This document shows positions 45,026 to 54,332 of a DNA stretch of 64,000 nt, piece by piece. How positions within the stretch are numbered: the stretch's first letter is position 1; every line of letters begins with the position of its first letter. Source of the DNA: Candidatus Rifleibacteriota bacterium (GTDB lineage Bacteria; Muiribacteriota; Ozemobacteria; Ozemobacterales; Ozemobacteraceae); contig JADFZL010000007.1 of NCBI GenBank assembly GCA_015232575.1, positions 188,277 to 252,276 on the forward strand, written 5' to 3'. The notes beneath the pieces were generated by a model. The model ran no database searches. It was not told where the DNA came from and saw nothing but the letters and a program-made list of their open reading frames with translations. The position numbers and the translations under genes were made by a program.

Positions 45026-45203
45026 ATAACTCCTGTCTGTTGAAGATCGTACTATCACGATACCAATCTTGAAATACAAATGAAATCATCTGCTTTGATC
45101 AGAAATGTAGTAAAAACTAACTATTTTCTTTTTCCGTTTTAACTGTTATAAATGACTCAGCATGCTGGTAAATAGGTTAAAAAGAAGAAAAGAGGAATTA
45201 GAA

Positions 45204-45965
45204 ATGAACCAAAGAGTAATGCATTTATTTATTTTTGTGATACTTGTTTTAATGCTCGTTCCCGGAGATTCTTTGAGCGCATCAGAAAGCGATGAAAAGT
45301 TCAGCACATTGTTTGAAAATACATTTGTTTTCAAGACATATCTCAAGGACGACTCAATTAAATCTGAATTTACAGATGGTGTCGTTACGCTGACGGGAAC
45401 CGTGAGCGATGAATCGCATAAGACTCTCGCATATAATACAGCGGCAAATATTTCCGGAGTAACAGCTGTGGATAACCACCTGAATACTCTTGATGATATT
45501 GCCACAATGAAATCAGACAAATGGATAGGCAGAAAAGTAAAACTTGCACTCCTGTTTCACCGAAACGTCAGTGCACTAAATACAGAAGTCTCGGTATCAG
45601 ATGGAATTGTAACATTGAAAGGCGAAGCTTTAAACGAGGCGCAGAAAGAATTGTCAATGGAATATGCCAAAGACATAGAAGGGGTAAAGGATGTTAAGAT
45701 AGAGATGACAGTAGCATCAGCTCCGGTTCAGACACCGCGGACTCAGGCAGAAAAAATAGATGATGCTTCCATTACTGCCCTTGTTAAGACCGCATTGTCG
45801 CATCATCATTCCACCAGCGCTCTTGATATAAAGGTTGTTGCAAAAACCGGCGAAGTAACTTTGACCGGAATTGCCCGAAACTCAGCGGAAAAAGACTTGG
45901 TCAGCAAGATCGTCAACGACATTCATGGAGTTTCCAATGTTGTGAATTCAATGACACTGCAATAA
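45204..45965 (+). CDS. Secreted protein with three BON domains
   Basis: 253 aa from ATG 45204 with GAGGAATTAGAA upstream; frame to 45162 lacks an SD. Signal peptide (LFIFVILVLMLVPGDSLS). Three BON units: about 35-100 (FTDGVVTLTGTVSDESHKTL, NISGVTAVDNHL), 110-175 (VSDGIVTLKGEALNEAQKEL, DIEGVKDVKIEM) and 190-250 (KTGEVTLTGIARNSAEKDLV, DIHGVSNVVNSM). BON domains (as in OsmY) are periplasmic and bind lipid or membrane surfaces, often under osmotic stress. A perfect terminator hairpin follows. Confidence 0.9.
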   Translation: MNQRVMHLFIFVILVLMLVPGDSLSASESDEKFSTLFENTFVFKTYLKDDSIKSEFTDGVVTLTGTVSDESHKTLAYNTAANISGVTAVDNHLNTLDDIATMKSDKWIGRKVKLALLFHRNVSALNTEVSVSDGIVTLKGEALNEAQKELSMEYAKDIEGVKDVKIEMTVASAPVQTPRTQAEKIDDASITALVKTALSHHHSTSALDIKVVAKTGEVTLTGIARNSAEKDLVSKIVNDIHGVSNVVNSMTLQ

Positions 45966-45969
45966 TTCG

Positions 45970-46003
45970 CAAATCGTTGAGAATGGCGATTCTCAACGAT
46001 TTG
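45970..46003 (+). terminator. Terminator-like hairpin after the BON gene
   Basis: CAAATCGTTGAGAAT, loop GGCG, ATTCTCAACGATTTG: perfect 15-bp stem followed by TTTCC. Confidence 0.75.
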
Positions 46004-46348
46004 TTTCCATAGGTTTTTCAAAAAGGAAAAATTAAATTGATTAACTATTCTGACTGTGTTATTTTCATAAGAATATATTAAATAGAAATATAAAGTTTTA
46101 CCGTAATGTGAGAGAAACTACAGATGCAATTAACTCAACGCTCATTGAAAGATTCCTATCAATTTCGACATAAATAATCAATACTCCGCTTCTTTTTGTG
46201 GAAAAAACAGGAACGCATCGATGTGCTTTTGTATAATTAATCTGGAGAAATAATTGAAGTTTGTTTTCTGCATAATAATGATTATGCATGCTGAGTGCAC
46301 TGAATTTTGACGGAATTGGTAGTACTTATTTAATGATTTGCAGTAGTT

Positions 46349-46501
46349 AATTAGAGGAATAATTAGAGGATTAAATAGAAGGATAATTAGATGAATAAAT
46401 GGAGGCATAAATGGAAGAATAAATAGAGGATAATTAGAGGTATAATTAAAAGAATATATAGAAAAATAAATAGAAAAATAAATAGAGGATAATTAGAGCA
46501 T
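46349..46501. repeat. About 13 degenerate copies of a 12-bp tandem repeat
   Basis: Unit near AAWTAGAGGAAT, period mostly 12 bp (11 in three places). It lies 40 bp before the sensor kinase. The remaining spacer 46004-46348 shows no gene, only AT-rich sequence and a small hairpin TGCATAAT/ATTATGCA (46269-46288). Confidence 0.8.
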
Positions 46502-46539
46502 CCACTGAGAAAGATTAAAGTGGTAGTTATTGGATTTTT

Positions 46540-48342
46540 GTGAGAGGTGGAAGGTTAAAAAATGATGAATCGTTCTGTGAATCGGTCCGGATAATTTTGA
46601 TTGGGAAAAACTATGAGAAGATTCTTCAGGAATTAAAAACTCATCAGATAGAGCTCGAATTGCAGAATGAGGAGCTTCGTAGAACAAGGGAAGAACTGGA
46701 AAAGTCACGATCAAAGTATTTAGATCTGTACGACTTTGCCCCGGTAGGTTACTTCACGCTTTCTGTTGATGGAAAGATTCTTGAAGCAAATCACACTGTT
46801 GCGCACCTTTTGGGCGCTAAAAGGCACCAGCTTCTGAAGAAATCATTTTCGAAATTTGTGCTTCCCGAGTTTCAAGATGTGTTCTACCTTCATCGTAAAA
46901 ACCTTATTCAAAGCGGAACCCAGCAATCATGCGAGTTGAAGCTGCTTAAACAAGGCAGTGAACCGTTCTACGTTCATATTGAAAGCATGCTCATCAATGA
47001 TTGCCAGGAAAAAAGCAATCTGATCAGAATGTCTATTCTTGATATCAACGATAAAATACGGGCAGCCGATGCCCTCAGAGAAACAGCGAGCAAAAAGGAA
47101 TTGCTTTTGAATCTGTTGTCTCTGCCGGCAATGTTTATCGATAAAGATCGAAAAATACTTTCGGCTAACCATCTGGCACAAATAAATGGTGCCAGAGTCG
47201 GCGGATATTGGTTGTTTGATTTCAGTCGAGGCAGATGTGAAACAGCTGTGAATGTACGACCTCAGAAAATTCAATCTAATGGCTCATTTGTTAAGGGAAT
47301 ATTTTGTCTGATCGATGGTGAACGTGATCAACAGCAGCTTGTTACCATCGTTGAAGATTCCAGTGATGCGGTTACTGTTTTTGATTTGAAGGGAAATATA
47401 ATTGCCTGGAACAGGACATCGGAGGAAATATATGGCTATTCGGCATCTGAGGCGTTGAAAATGACAATATTCGATCTTACCCCATCCGGATTAGAAAACG
47501 AAACAATGAATTTATTAAATGATATTAATTCCGGGCTTCCGGTGAAGCCTTTCGAAACACGTCGTCTTGCTAAGAATGGCAACACCGTGGATGTTCGTTT
47601 GAATGTTGCCAGATTGATTCATAATAAAAAAGCGGCTGCTTTTGTGGTTACTGAGAGGGACGTTTCAGAATATAACCGCTGGCTGACTTCTGTAAAAGAA
47701 CTGCCGCAACGTATTATTCTGGCTCAGGAAGAGGAACGAAGGCGCATTTCCCAGGAAATACATTCTGATCTTGGACAATCTCTATTGTCATTAAAGATGC
47801 TTATCAGTTTGTCTGCGTCAGAATTGGCTGAAGACGATTCTCATCTGAATAATTTGTTTGAACTATTTAAAATTCATCTGAGTAGTATAATTAATAAAGC
47901 CAGAAATTTATCACATGAACTGGCACCACCAAGTTTGAAATATATCGGTCTTGTTGAGGCTATAAAAAAACTTATTGGATGTGCAAAATATGATAAAAAT
48001 CTGAAAATTCAGTTTTTTCATAGAAACATTGGCGTATTGAATTCCGAGTCAAGGGATATTATTGTCTATAGAATCATACAGGAATCATTGAACAACATTT
48101 TCAAGCACGCACAAGCTACGAAAGTACGTATAAAAGCAATATACCATAATTCTGTGTTTTCTCTCGAAATTTGTGATAACGGAAAGGGTTTTGACTATTC
48201 ATGTAAGAAACGATCGGGAGGTCTGGGTCTTGATCTGATGAAAGAACAGGTGATGCTCATCTGCGGAAATCTGAATATTGAATCTAAGCCGGGGAAAGGA
48301 ACGAGAATTAGGATTACGATTCCAATAAACGAGGAGAATTAA
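46540..48342 (+). CDS. PAS-domain sensor histidine kinase, NarX/DegS type
   Basis: 600 aa if GTG 46540 is used; the start is uncertain as no good SD precedes it, and a TTG near 46597 would remove 19 unusual residues. The first conserved residues are ELKTHQIELELQNEELRR, usual for this class. Two PAS domains (about 58-175, YDFAPVGYFTLSVDGKILEA; about 265-385, VEDSSDAVTVFDLKGNIIAW). Dimerisation box with the phospho-His in RRRISQEIHSDLGQSL near residue 410. ATPase motifs CDNGKGFDY and SGGLGLDLMKEQV. No membrane helix, so a cytoplasmic sensor. The regulator gene starts 4 nt later. Confidence 0.9.
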   Translation: MRGGRLKNDESFCESVRIILIGKNYEKILQELKTHQIELELQNEELRRTREELEKSRSKYLDLYDFAPVGYFTLSVDGKILEANHTVAHLLGAKRHQLLKKSFSKFVLPEFQDVFYLHRKNLIQSGTQQSCELKLLKQGSEPFYVHIESMLINDCQEKSNLIRMSILDINDKIRAADALRETASKKELLLNLLSLPAMFIDKDRKILSANHLAQINGARVGGYWLFDFSRGRCETAVNVRPQKIQSNGSFVKGIFCLIDGERDQQQLVTIVEDSSDAVTVFDLKGNIIAWNRTSEEIYGYSASEALKMTIFDLTPSGLENETMNLLNDINSGLPVKPFETRRLAKNGNTVDVRLNVARLIHNKKAAAFVVTERDVSEYNRWLTSVKELPQRIILAQEEERRRISQEIHSDLGQSLLSLKMLISLSASELAEDDSHLNNLFELFKIHLSSIINKARNLSHELAPPSLKYIGLVEAIKKLIGCAKYDKNLKIQFFHRNIGVLNSESRDIIVYRIIQESLNNIFKHAQATKVRIKAIYHNSVFSLEICDNGKGFDYSCKKRSGGLGLDLMKEQVMLICGNLNIESKPGKGTRIRITIPINEEN

Positions 48343-48346
48343 AATT

Positions 48347-48988
48347 ATGGACTGCAAAATAGTACTGGCTGATGATCACAGAATTTTTCGGGAAGGCTTG
48401 AAAAGCCTGCTTCAGACAGACCCCGGTTTGAATGTTGTTGGAGAAGCTCAAAGTGGAATAGAATTATTGAAGCTGCTGAAATCTGTTGAGTGCGATCTCG
48501 CGGTTGTAGATATTGCAATGCCTGAAATGGATGGTTTAACAGCTCTTAAAGAAATTAAATGCAGATATCCCCAAATCAAGGTTCTTATATTGTCAATGCT
48601 TAACGATTATTCCCATTTTTTACAGGCAAAAACTCTTGGAGCATCGGGCTATCTGGCAAAAGAAGACGCTGGCGATGATTTCATCCGGGCAATAGACAAA
48701 ATACAGAAGGGTAAAATGTATGTCTCACCCTCTGTGATGACACTGCTGGCCGAACGCCAGGTACATATAATGGAAAGCGAAGGTACTCCGTCGCTTGAGA
48801 TCCTTACTAAGCGCGAAAAGCAGATATTGGGTCTGATAACCAAAGGGCTCTCAAACAAAAATATTGCCGCCGAGCTGACAATAAGCATTCATACTGTTGA
48901 AAATCATCGCGCACATCTTCTGGAAAAATTAAACATCAAAAATACCGCTTCGCTTGTAAAATATGCAATTGGAAAAGGTCTTATCTAG
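48347..48988 (+). CDS. NarL/LuxR-family response regulator
   Basis: 213 aa with GAGGAG overlapping the end of the kinase gene. Receiver domain (1-120): ADDHRIFREGL with the acidic pair, VVDIAMPEMDG with the phospho-Asp near residue 54, and GYLAKEDAG with Lys near 104. LuxR-type helix-turn-helix from about residue 148: LTKREKQILGLITKGLSNKN, ELTISIHTVENHRAHLLEKL. A DNA-binding transcription regulator activated by the kinase just upstream; targets unknown. Confidence 0.94.
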   Translation: MDCKIVLADDHRIFREGLKSLLQTDPGLNVVGEAQSGIELLKLLKSVECDLAVVDIAMPEMDGLTALKEIKCRYPQIKVLILSMLNDYSHFLQAKTLGASGYLAKEDAGDDFIRAIDKIQKGKMYVSPSVMTLLAERQVHIMESEGTPSLEILTKREKQILGLITKGLSNKNIAAELTISIHTVENHRAHLLEKLNIKNTASLVKYAIGKGLI

Positions 48989-49071
48989 AAAAAATTAGAT
49001 GGTTTATTGTAACCATTTTATTCGTTGTTTATTGCGGTTTCTTTTGCAGCTTATATATGTAAGAATTAGAC

Positions 49072-49446
49072 ATGAAGCTGAAGAAAAAGATTTTGATTGT
49101 TGACGAACACTGTGAATTCAGGAATATCCTGAAAAGGTTCCTGGAGCGGCAAAAGTTGAATTTACTGGTTTTTGAGGCAGATTCAGAAACTTCAGCAGTA
49201 CGGAACGCATTGAAAGAACAACCCGACATTGTTCTTCTGGAACTTCGACTTCCTCAAATGAATGGAATAAAAACCTCAAAACTCGTAAAAAAAGTTTCAC
49301 CTGATTCAAAAATCATCATAGTATCTATGTTTGACACCGAACATTTCCAAAAGAAATTTCTTGGCGAACATATTGATGACTTAATAGGCAAAAGCGAGTT
49401 TGACGAAAAACTTTTTCACATTCTGAGAAAACACCTGAAAAAATAG
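49072..49446 (+). CDS. Single-domain receiver protein with Glu at the phospho-Asp position
   Basis: 124 aa. Receiver fold with acidic pair Asp11-Glu12 (LIVDEHCEF), Lys107 (DDLIGKSEF) and Ser in IIIVSMFD. The acceptor strand reads IVLLELRLPQMNG, so residue 57 is Glu, not Asp. Such changes can mimic permanent phosphorylation or show loss of phosphotransfer. It stands alone, 83 nt after the NarL-type gene, and may modulate the same circuit. A terminator follows. Confidence 0.85.
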   Translation: MKLKKKILIVDEHCEFRNILKRFLERQKLNLLVFEADSETSAVRNALKEQPDIVLLELRLPQMNGIKTSKLVKKVSPDSKIIIVSMFDTEHFQKKFLGEHIDDLIGKSEFDEKLFHILRKHLKK

Positions 49447-49453
49447 TCACTTT

Positions 49454-49491
49454 CCCCTGGTTTTATGAGAAATACAGGGGATTTTTCTTTT
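49454..49491 (+). terminator. Rho-independent terminator
   Basis: CCCCTG, 15-nt loop, CAGGGG, then ATTTTTCTTTT; just past the receiver gene. Confidence 0.75.
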
Positions 49492-49544
49492 CCTTTAATC
49501 GTTGTATAAATCTCTATATACTGATTTATTTTGAAGGAGAAATT

Positions 49545-50645
49545 GTGAATAATCCTGAATCTGGAAATAGCAACTTGAAAAGTATGAAGGCACTTGTCTT
49601 CCATGGCAAGGGAGCGCCATCACTTGAAAACAGGCCAATACCCGCAATAGTTGATGGAAGCGATGCAATAGTGCGCATCACAACTACTACAATCTGTGGT
49701 ACTGATCTGCACATATTGAAGGGTGATGTCCCGACAGTTGCAGATGGGCGCATTCTCGGACACGAAGGCGTGGGAATTGTAGAGGAAGTTGGATCTAGCG
49801 TATCAGGTTTCCATAAGGGTGACAAAGTTCTTATTGCCAATATTACTTCCTGCGGCAGATGCCATTATTGCAAAAAAGCTATGTATTCACATTGCATGCT
49901 TGGCGGATGGCTTCTGGGAAATAAAATTGATGGTACGCAGGCAGAATTTGTAAGAGTTCCCTTTGCCGATTCCGGCTTGCATCTGCTTACTCCGGCAATG
50001 GATGAGGAAGCCGCTGTAATGCTGAGCTGCATTCTTCCGACCGGTTTGGAGTGCGGTGCATTGAATGGAAAGGTTAAACCGGGCGATTTAGTGGCTATTG
50101 TCGGTGCCGGACCAGTGGGACTTGCAGCTCTGATCGCCGTACAACTCTATTCCCCAGCCGAAATACTGATGATAGACCTGGATGATTATCGCCTGAGTAT
50201 TGCACATTCATTTGGTGCGACAAAATTCGTAAACAGCTCAGATGGACGAGCCTCGGAGCGGGTTATGGAATTAACTCATGGGGCCGGAGTTGACGTGGCA
50301 ATCGAAGCGGTTGGATTACCAGTAACCTTCGATATATGCCAGGAGATAATTGCTCCAGGAGGGCGTATTGCAAACGTTGGAGTTCATGGAAGATCTGTTG
50401 ATCTGCACATTGAGAAGCTGTGGTCTTCAAATATTACCATTGCCACACGCCTGGTAGATGCCAGCACAACAGCTATGCTTTTGAAAATGGTTGTTGCCGG
50501 TCGCATTGATGCAAAAAAACTTGTAAGTCACAGATTAAAACTGACTGAAATTCTTAAAGCTTATGAAATATTTGCTGATGCAGCTAAGCAGCGCGCATTG
50601 AAGATTGTCCTCAGGAATGCCTGCGAAATCGAAAATTCGATATGA
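49545..50645 (+). CDS. Zinc-dependent alcohol dehydrogenase (MDR family)
   Basis: 366 aa. GTG start with AAGGAGAAATT directly upstream. Catalytic zinc ligands in TTICGTDLHIL and GRILGHEGVGIVEEVG (His-Glu), and structural-zinc cysteines in TSCGRCHYCKKAMYSHC. NAD(P)-binding motif VAIVGAGPVGLAAL near residue 190, with Asp after the next strand (LMIDLDDYR) favouring NAD. Related enzymes oxidise or reduce secondary alcohols, including butanediol and isopropanol. It leads a same-strand group with an unknown gene and acetolactate synthase, suggesting an acetoin/butanediol role. Confidence 0.9.
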   Translation: MNNPESGNSNLKSMKALVFHGKGAPSLENRPIPAIVDGSDAIVRITTTTICGTDLHILKGDVPTVADGRILGHEGVGIVEEVGSSVSGFHKGDKVLIANITSCGRCHYCKKAMYSHCMLGGWLLGNKIDGTQAEFVRVPFADSGLHLLTPAMDEEAAVMLSCILPTGLECGALNGKVKPGDLVAIVGAGPVGLAALIAVQLYSPAEILMIDLDDYRLSIAHSFGATKFVNSSDGRASERVMELTHGAGVDVAIEAVGLPVTFDICQEIIAPGGRIANVGVHGRSVDLHIEKLWSSNITIATRLVDASTTAMLLKMVVAGRIDAKKLVSHRLKLTEILKAYEIFADAAKQRALKIVLRNACEIENSI

Positions 50646-50729
50646 CTGAATCATTACTTTATGGCATCTGAATTCTGGTATCCAGAACGATTCGTGCGTT
50701 AATCCGTGCAGGGAAAGAGATAGAAAAAA

Positions 50730-51560
50730 ATGGCAGAATTTTCAAACTTGAAAATAGAGCAGACTGGAAATTCAGCAGTCAGTCTGGGTTACATTGGCTC
50801 CATTAAAGATGTTCTGGCAGCACAATTGCCTGATGCACTCCTAAGCAGAACATTCCTTGCAGAAGATTATCTATATGGTTTCGAACTGGCTTCACCGAGA
50901 GACAAACTTTCCCTCGGCGAAGCCCTGATCGTGAATGATACCTGCTACACAACTTCTTCAGATAAAACTTCCTCAGATTTCAACCGAACCATATTCGGTC
51001 ATGAATTTCTCACAGGTGGAATGTTTATAATACCCAGGGGAATCAAACCCACTCATAAATGTACTTTTCAAACCGATGGCACTCCAATTGCATTGATGGA
51101 TTTTCATAAGGAGCTCTATGCTGCTGTAAAAAAGCCGCTCGCTTTCGCAGGAATAGGTGAATTAGCCGAACTGCACGGCACAGCAATCGGTAAGCCTCCT
51201 TTAGACGGAAAGGCAATATTTGATCACAAAGATGAGTATTTTCCTGTTCCGGAAATAAGAATTAACAATGTGAAAGTATTTATTATCGGAGTGCTGACCG
51301 ACTTCGGGGAGAAGAACTTAAGCAGTATAAACAGACAACTGGAAGTTGTCTTGTACAAAAATCCTTTTGATTCTGTCCCGGGCATTGACAACCACACTCA
51401 TGTAATTACTTTGAAACAATCAGTAAAGAGGGTCGAAGACATCAGACCTGATACGGTTGACAGAACGCTGCACCTTTTTGCAGATGGAACTGCAGTTCGA
51501 TTCCTTCAGGCTGATATCTTTGCTATGAGCCACCTGGTTGATTACCAGAATAGAACCTGA
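50730..51560 (+). CDS. Unknown protein between alcohol dehydrogenase and acetolactate synthase genes
   Basis: 276 aa, cytoplasmic, no membrane helix. I recognise no family with confidence. Features: SLGYIGSIKDVLAAQLPDAL, LYGFELASPRDKLSLGEALI followed by VNDTCY, FAGIGELAELHGTAIGKPPL and VPGIDNHTHVITL. Position, length and the pattern 'GEALIVNDTCY' recall acetolactate decarboxylase, which carries Gly-Glu-Leu...Asp-Gly and a zinc His cluster; here only an HTH pair is visible, so this is a guess. Good SD is not obvious (GGGAAAGAGATAG upstream). Confidence 0.6.
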   Translation: MAEFSNLKIEQTGNSAVSLGYIGSIKDVLAAQLPDALLSRTFLAEDYLYGFELASPRDKLSLGEALIVNDTCYTTSSDKTSSDFNRTIFGHEFLTGGMFIIPRGIKPTHKCTFQTDGTPIALMDFHKELYAAVKKPLAFAGIGELAELHGTAIGKPPLDGKAIFDHKDEYFPVPEIRINNVKVFIIGVLTDFGEKNLSSINRQLEVVLYKNPFDSVPGIDNHTHVITLKQSVKRVEDIRPDTVDRTLHLFADGTAVRFLQADIFAMSHLVDYQNRT

Positions 51561-51638
51561 CTATAAATGAAAAGTTTGTGTTAATGAGAATTTTAAATAA
51601 TTCTCTTGGAAAATTGTGATAACAAGGAGAGATCGTAT

Positions 51639-53297
51639 ATGGTAAAGACTCAACGGGCTGCTCAGCTGTTTGTCGAATGCCTTGAAAAACACGGTGTGAA
51701 ATATATTTTTGGAATTCCGGGAGCAAAAATTGATGGAGTTTTTGATGCTCTTCTTGATTCAAAAATTAGAGTTATAGTGTGTCGGCACGAGCAAAACGCT
51801 GCATTTATGGCCGCTGCGTATGGACGTTTAACTGGGGAGCCAGGTGTGGTTCTTGTTACTTCAGGCCCGGGAGTGTCAAACCTTGCTACAGGTCTGTTGA
51901 CTGCAACGTCCGAAGGCGATCCGTTAATTGCCATCGGCGGAAGCGTTCCACGAAGTACAAAACTCCGTGATACACATCAGAATGTAGATAATCTCAGATT
52001 AATGGAAGCAGTTACAAAATTTGGTATGGAAGTCATTATGCCGGAAAATATTCCGGAAATAGTCGAAAATGCTTTCAGAATTGCAACAAGACCACGATGT
52101 GGAGCAGTTTTTATAAGTTTGCCGCAGGATGTTATGGCGGAAATGACTGACGCTGATGCTAATGAACCTGTGCCAGCAACTGCCTGGAGCATTTCACCGG
52201 ATGCAGTTCTGGAAAAGGCCGCTCTGCTTATGAACGAGGCACGCTTGCCGGTAATCTTACTTGGATTAGAAGCCAGCAGACCAGAAAATGCAGAAGCAGT
52301 AAGCAAACTTTTGAAAGTTTCTCCAATTGCCACTGTGGGAACTTACCAGGCTGCCGGAGCAATTCCCAGAGATCTTAAAGACTGCTTCATCGGACGCGTC
52401 GGTTTGTTTAAAAACCAGCCCGGCGATACCTTGCTGGATTGCGCAGATGTTGTAATCACAATAGGATATGATGGCATTGAATATGAGCCTGGAGTCTGGA
52501 ATTCCAGAAAAACAAAAAAAATCATTCATATTGATTACCACCGGGCAAACATACACACAGCCTATCTGCCGGTTCTTGAAGTAACCGGCGACATTGCCGC
52601 AAATATTATCTCACTTGCAGCAAAACTTAAGAAACGTACAAAACTCTTTGATCTGCCCATTGTAAATCACTTACAGCGGGAAATTTCTGAAAGACTCGAA
52701 AGTGGTTCGCACTTTTCCGGGCGTGGAATGCACCCTCTTCGATTTATTCACGATTTGCGCAATGCTATCGACGATGATGTGACAGTAATAAGTGATATCG
52801 GTTCTCACTACATCTGGCTGGCAAGATATTTCGCTTCTTTCAGGCCGCGTCATCTGCTCTTCAGCAATGGACAGCAGACTCTGGGCGTGGCATTACCCTG
52901 GGCAATGGCGACAACACTTGCCCGTCCGGGAAAAAAAGTCGTTTCGATCTCAGGCGACGGTGGTTTTCTATATTCAGCCATGGAAGTTGAAACAGCCGTG
53001 CGCGAAAAAATGGATTTTGTACATTTTGTCTGGTGTGACGGCGCTTATAACATGGTACTGGAACAACAGAAAATCAAATACAACCGCGAAAGCTCTGTAC
53101 GGTTTGGTTATGTTGATGTTTCAAAATACGCTGAAAGTTTCGGTGCAAAAGGAATGAAGGTAAATCACAGCGATGAATTTAAATCCGTTCTGAATGAAGC
53201 TATTAATATGAAAGGTCCTGTCGTTGTCGAAGTTCCTATCGATTATTCTGACAATGCAGACCTGTTCAAAGTAAAAATCGAAAACATTGGACATTAA
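51639..53297 (+). CDS. alsS: Acetolactate synthase, catabolic (AlsS-like), thiamine diphosphate enzyme
   Basis: 552 aa from ATG 51639 with AAGGAGAG 9 nt upstream. N-terminal PYR domain: IFGIPGAKIDGVFDALLD, CRHEQNAAFMAAAYGRLTG (catalytic Glu) and VTSGPGVSNLATGL. Central domain to about residue 340. C-terminal PP domain: ISGDGGFLYSAMEVETAVRE and WCDGAYNMVLEQQ, the GDG...N motif binding thiamine diphosphate and Mg. The IPGAKID start is typical of catabolic AlsS, which joins two pyruvates to acetolactate without FAD. No small subunit gene follows, agreeing with this. Forms an apparent operon with the two upstream genes. Confidence 0.88.
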   Translation: MVKTQRAAQLFVECLEKHGVKYIFGIPGAKIDGVFDALLDSKIRVIVCRHEQNAAFMAAAYGRLTGEPGVVLVTSGPGVSNLATGLLTATSEGDPLIAIGGSVPRSTKLRDTHQNVDNLRLMEAVTKFGMEVIMPENIPEIVENAFRIATRPRCGAVFISLPQDVMAEMTDADANEPVPATAWSISPDAVLEKAALLMNEARLPVILLGLEASRPENAEAVSKLLKVSPIATVGTYQAAGAIPRDLKDCFIGRVGLFKNQPGDTLLDCADVVITIGYDGIEYEPGVWNSRKTKKIIHIDYHRANIHTAYLPVLEVTGDIAANIISLAAKLKKRTKLFDLPIVNHLQREISERLESGSHFSGRGMHPLRFIHDLRNAIDDDVTVISDIGSHYIWLARYFASFRPRHLLFSNGQQTLGVALPWAMATTLARPGKKVVSISGDGGFLYSAMEVETAVREKMDFVHFVWCDGAYNMVLEQQKIKYNRESSVRFGYVDVSKYAESFGAKGMKVNHSDEFKSVLNEAINMKGPVVVEVPIDYSDNADLFKVKIENIGH

Positions 53298-53444
53298 ACT
53301 TCAAGAATACAAGACTTCAAAAAATCAAAAGGAGGAAAAATTCCAAAATACAGAAATATCTGTTCAATGCTCTGAACTTTTCTTTTTCTAACTTACTGAG
53401 AAGGCAAATTTGCCCTCTCTGATTGATGAAAGGATACTATTTTT

Positions 53445-54221
53445 ATGTTGACCAAAGTAAAAACACTGAAAGGCTATACATTAAACAGCCGTGACGGGGA
53501 AATCGGTGCGGCAAGAGAGTTCTTTTTCGATGATCAAAATTGGGTCATTCGATATCTGGTGGCTGATACAGGAAACTGGCTTACCGGCAGACAGGTCCTG
53601 ATTTCTCCTTATGCTCTTACTGCCGTAAGTAAGGAAAAACAACAGATTACCGTTGACCTGACTAAAAAGCAGATTGAAACCAGTCCGGCACTTGAGACTG
53701 ATAAACCCGTCTCAAGACAATTCGAGGATGCATATTATGCATTTTACGGATGGCCAATGTACTGGACTGGTCCACACATGTGGGGTCCTTATCCTTCAAT
53801 TGTACGTGATCGGGAAAAACTGAAGAAATCAATTCGCGGCGAGAAAGCCTGGGATCCGCATCTGCGAAGCACACACGATGTAAGTGGTCATTATATTCAG
53901 GCCCTGGAAGGTGAACTTGGACACGTTGATGATTTCATCATTGATGATGAAACATGGGCAATTCGCTATCTGGTCATTGATACACAAAACTGGTGGCCCG
54001 GAAAGAAAGTAATGGTTTCACCTCAATGGATTGATCGTATCAGCTGGAGCGAATCTAAAGTATTCATTAATCTTTCACGTGATGCCATTAAGATTGCTCC
54101 GGAATACTCTGAGGAATCGCTGATAACGCGCGATTATGAGAGCGCATTGCATAAATATTACAACAAAGAAGTTTACTGGCATGAAAAATCAACTCAAAAA
54201 GAACATTCCGCTGGAATGTAA
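53445..54221 (+). CDS. Protein with two PRC-barrel domains
   Basis: 258 aa. The two halves are similar: residues 1-75 (LTKVKTLKGYTLNSRDGEIG, VIRYLVADTGNWLTGRQVLI) and about 145-225 (HYIQALEGELGHVDDFIIDD, AIRYLVIDTQNWWPGKKVMV). Each is a PRC-barrel with a GxIGxxxDF-like turn and RYLVxDTxNW. Between them is an aromatic stretch (YYAFYGWPMYWTGPHMWGP) and a charged linker. PRC-barrels bind partner proteins or RNA and are common in stress-related small operons. Not secreted. Confidence 0.88.
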   Translation: MLTKVKTLKGYTLNSRDGEIGAAREFFFDDQNWVIRYLVADTGNWLTGRQVLISPYALTAVSKEKQQITVDLTKKQIETSPALETDKPVSRQFEDAYYAFYGWPMYWTGPHMWGPYPSIVRDREKLKKSIRGEKAWDPHLRSTHDVSGHYIQALEGELGHVDDFIIDDETWAIRYLVIDTQNWWPGKKVMVSPQWIDRISWSESKVFINLSRDAIKIAPEYSEESLITRDYESALHKYYNKEVYWHEKSTQKEHSAGM

Positions 54222-54254
54222 AAATGCTGATTTGAACTGAATTATCCTCTGAAA

Positions 54255-54294
54255 CGCACATGCTGAGTTTTTACACGAATATTCAGCATGTGCG
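54255..54294. repeat. Perfect 12-bp hairpin between PRC-barrel and stress-protein genes
   Basis: CGCACATGCTGA, 16-nt loop, TCAGCATGTGCG. No T-run follows, so a processing or stability hairpin is as likely as a terminator. Confidence 0.6.
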
Positions 54295-54332
54295 AATCTC
54301 CGTATCGGAAAAAAATTGAACAGGAGAAGAAT

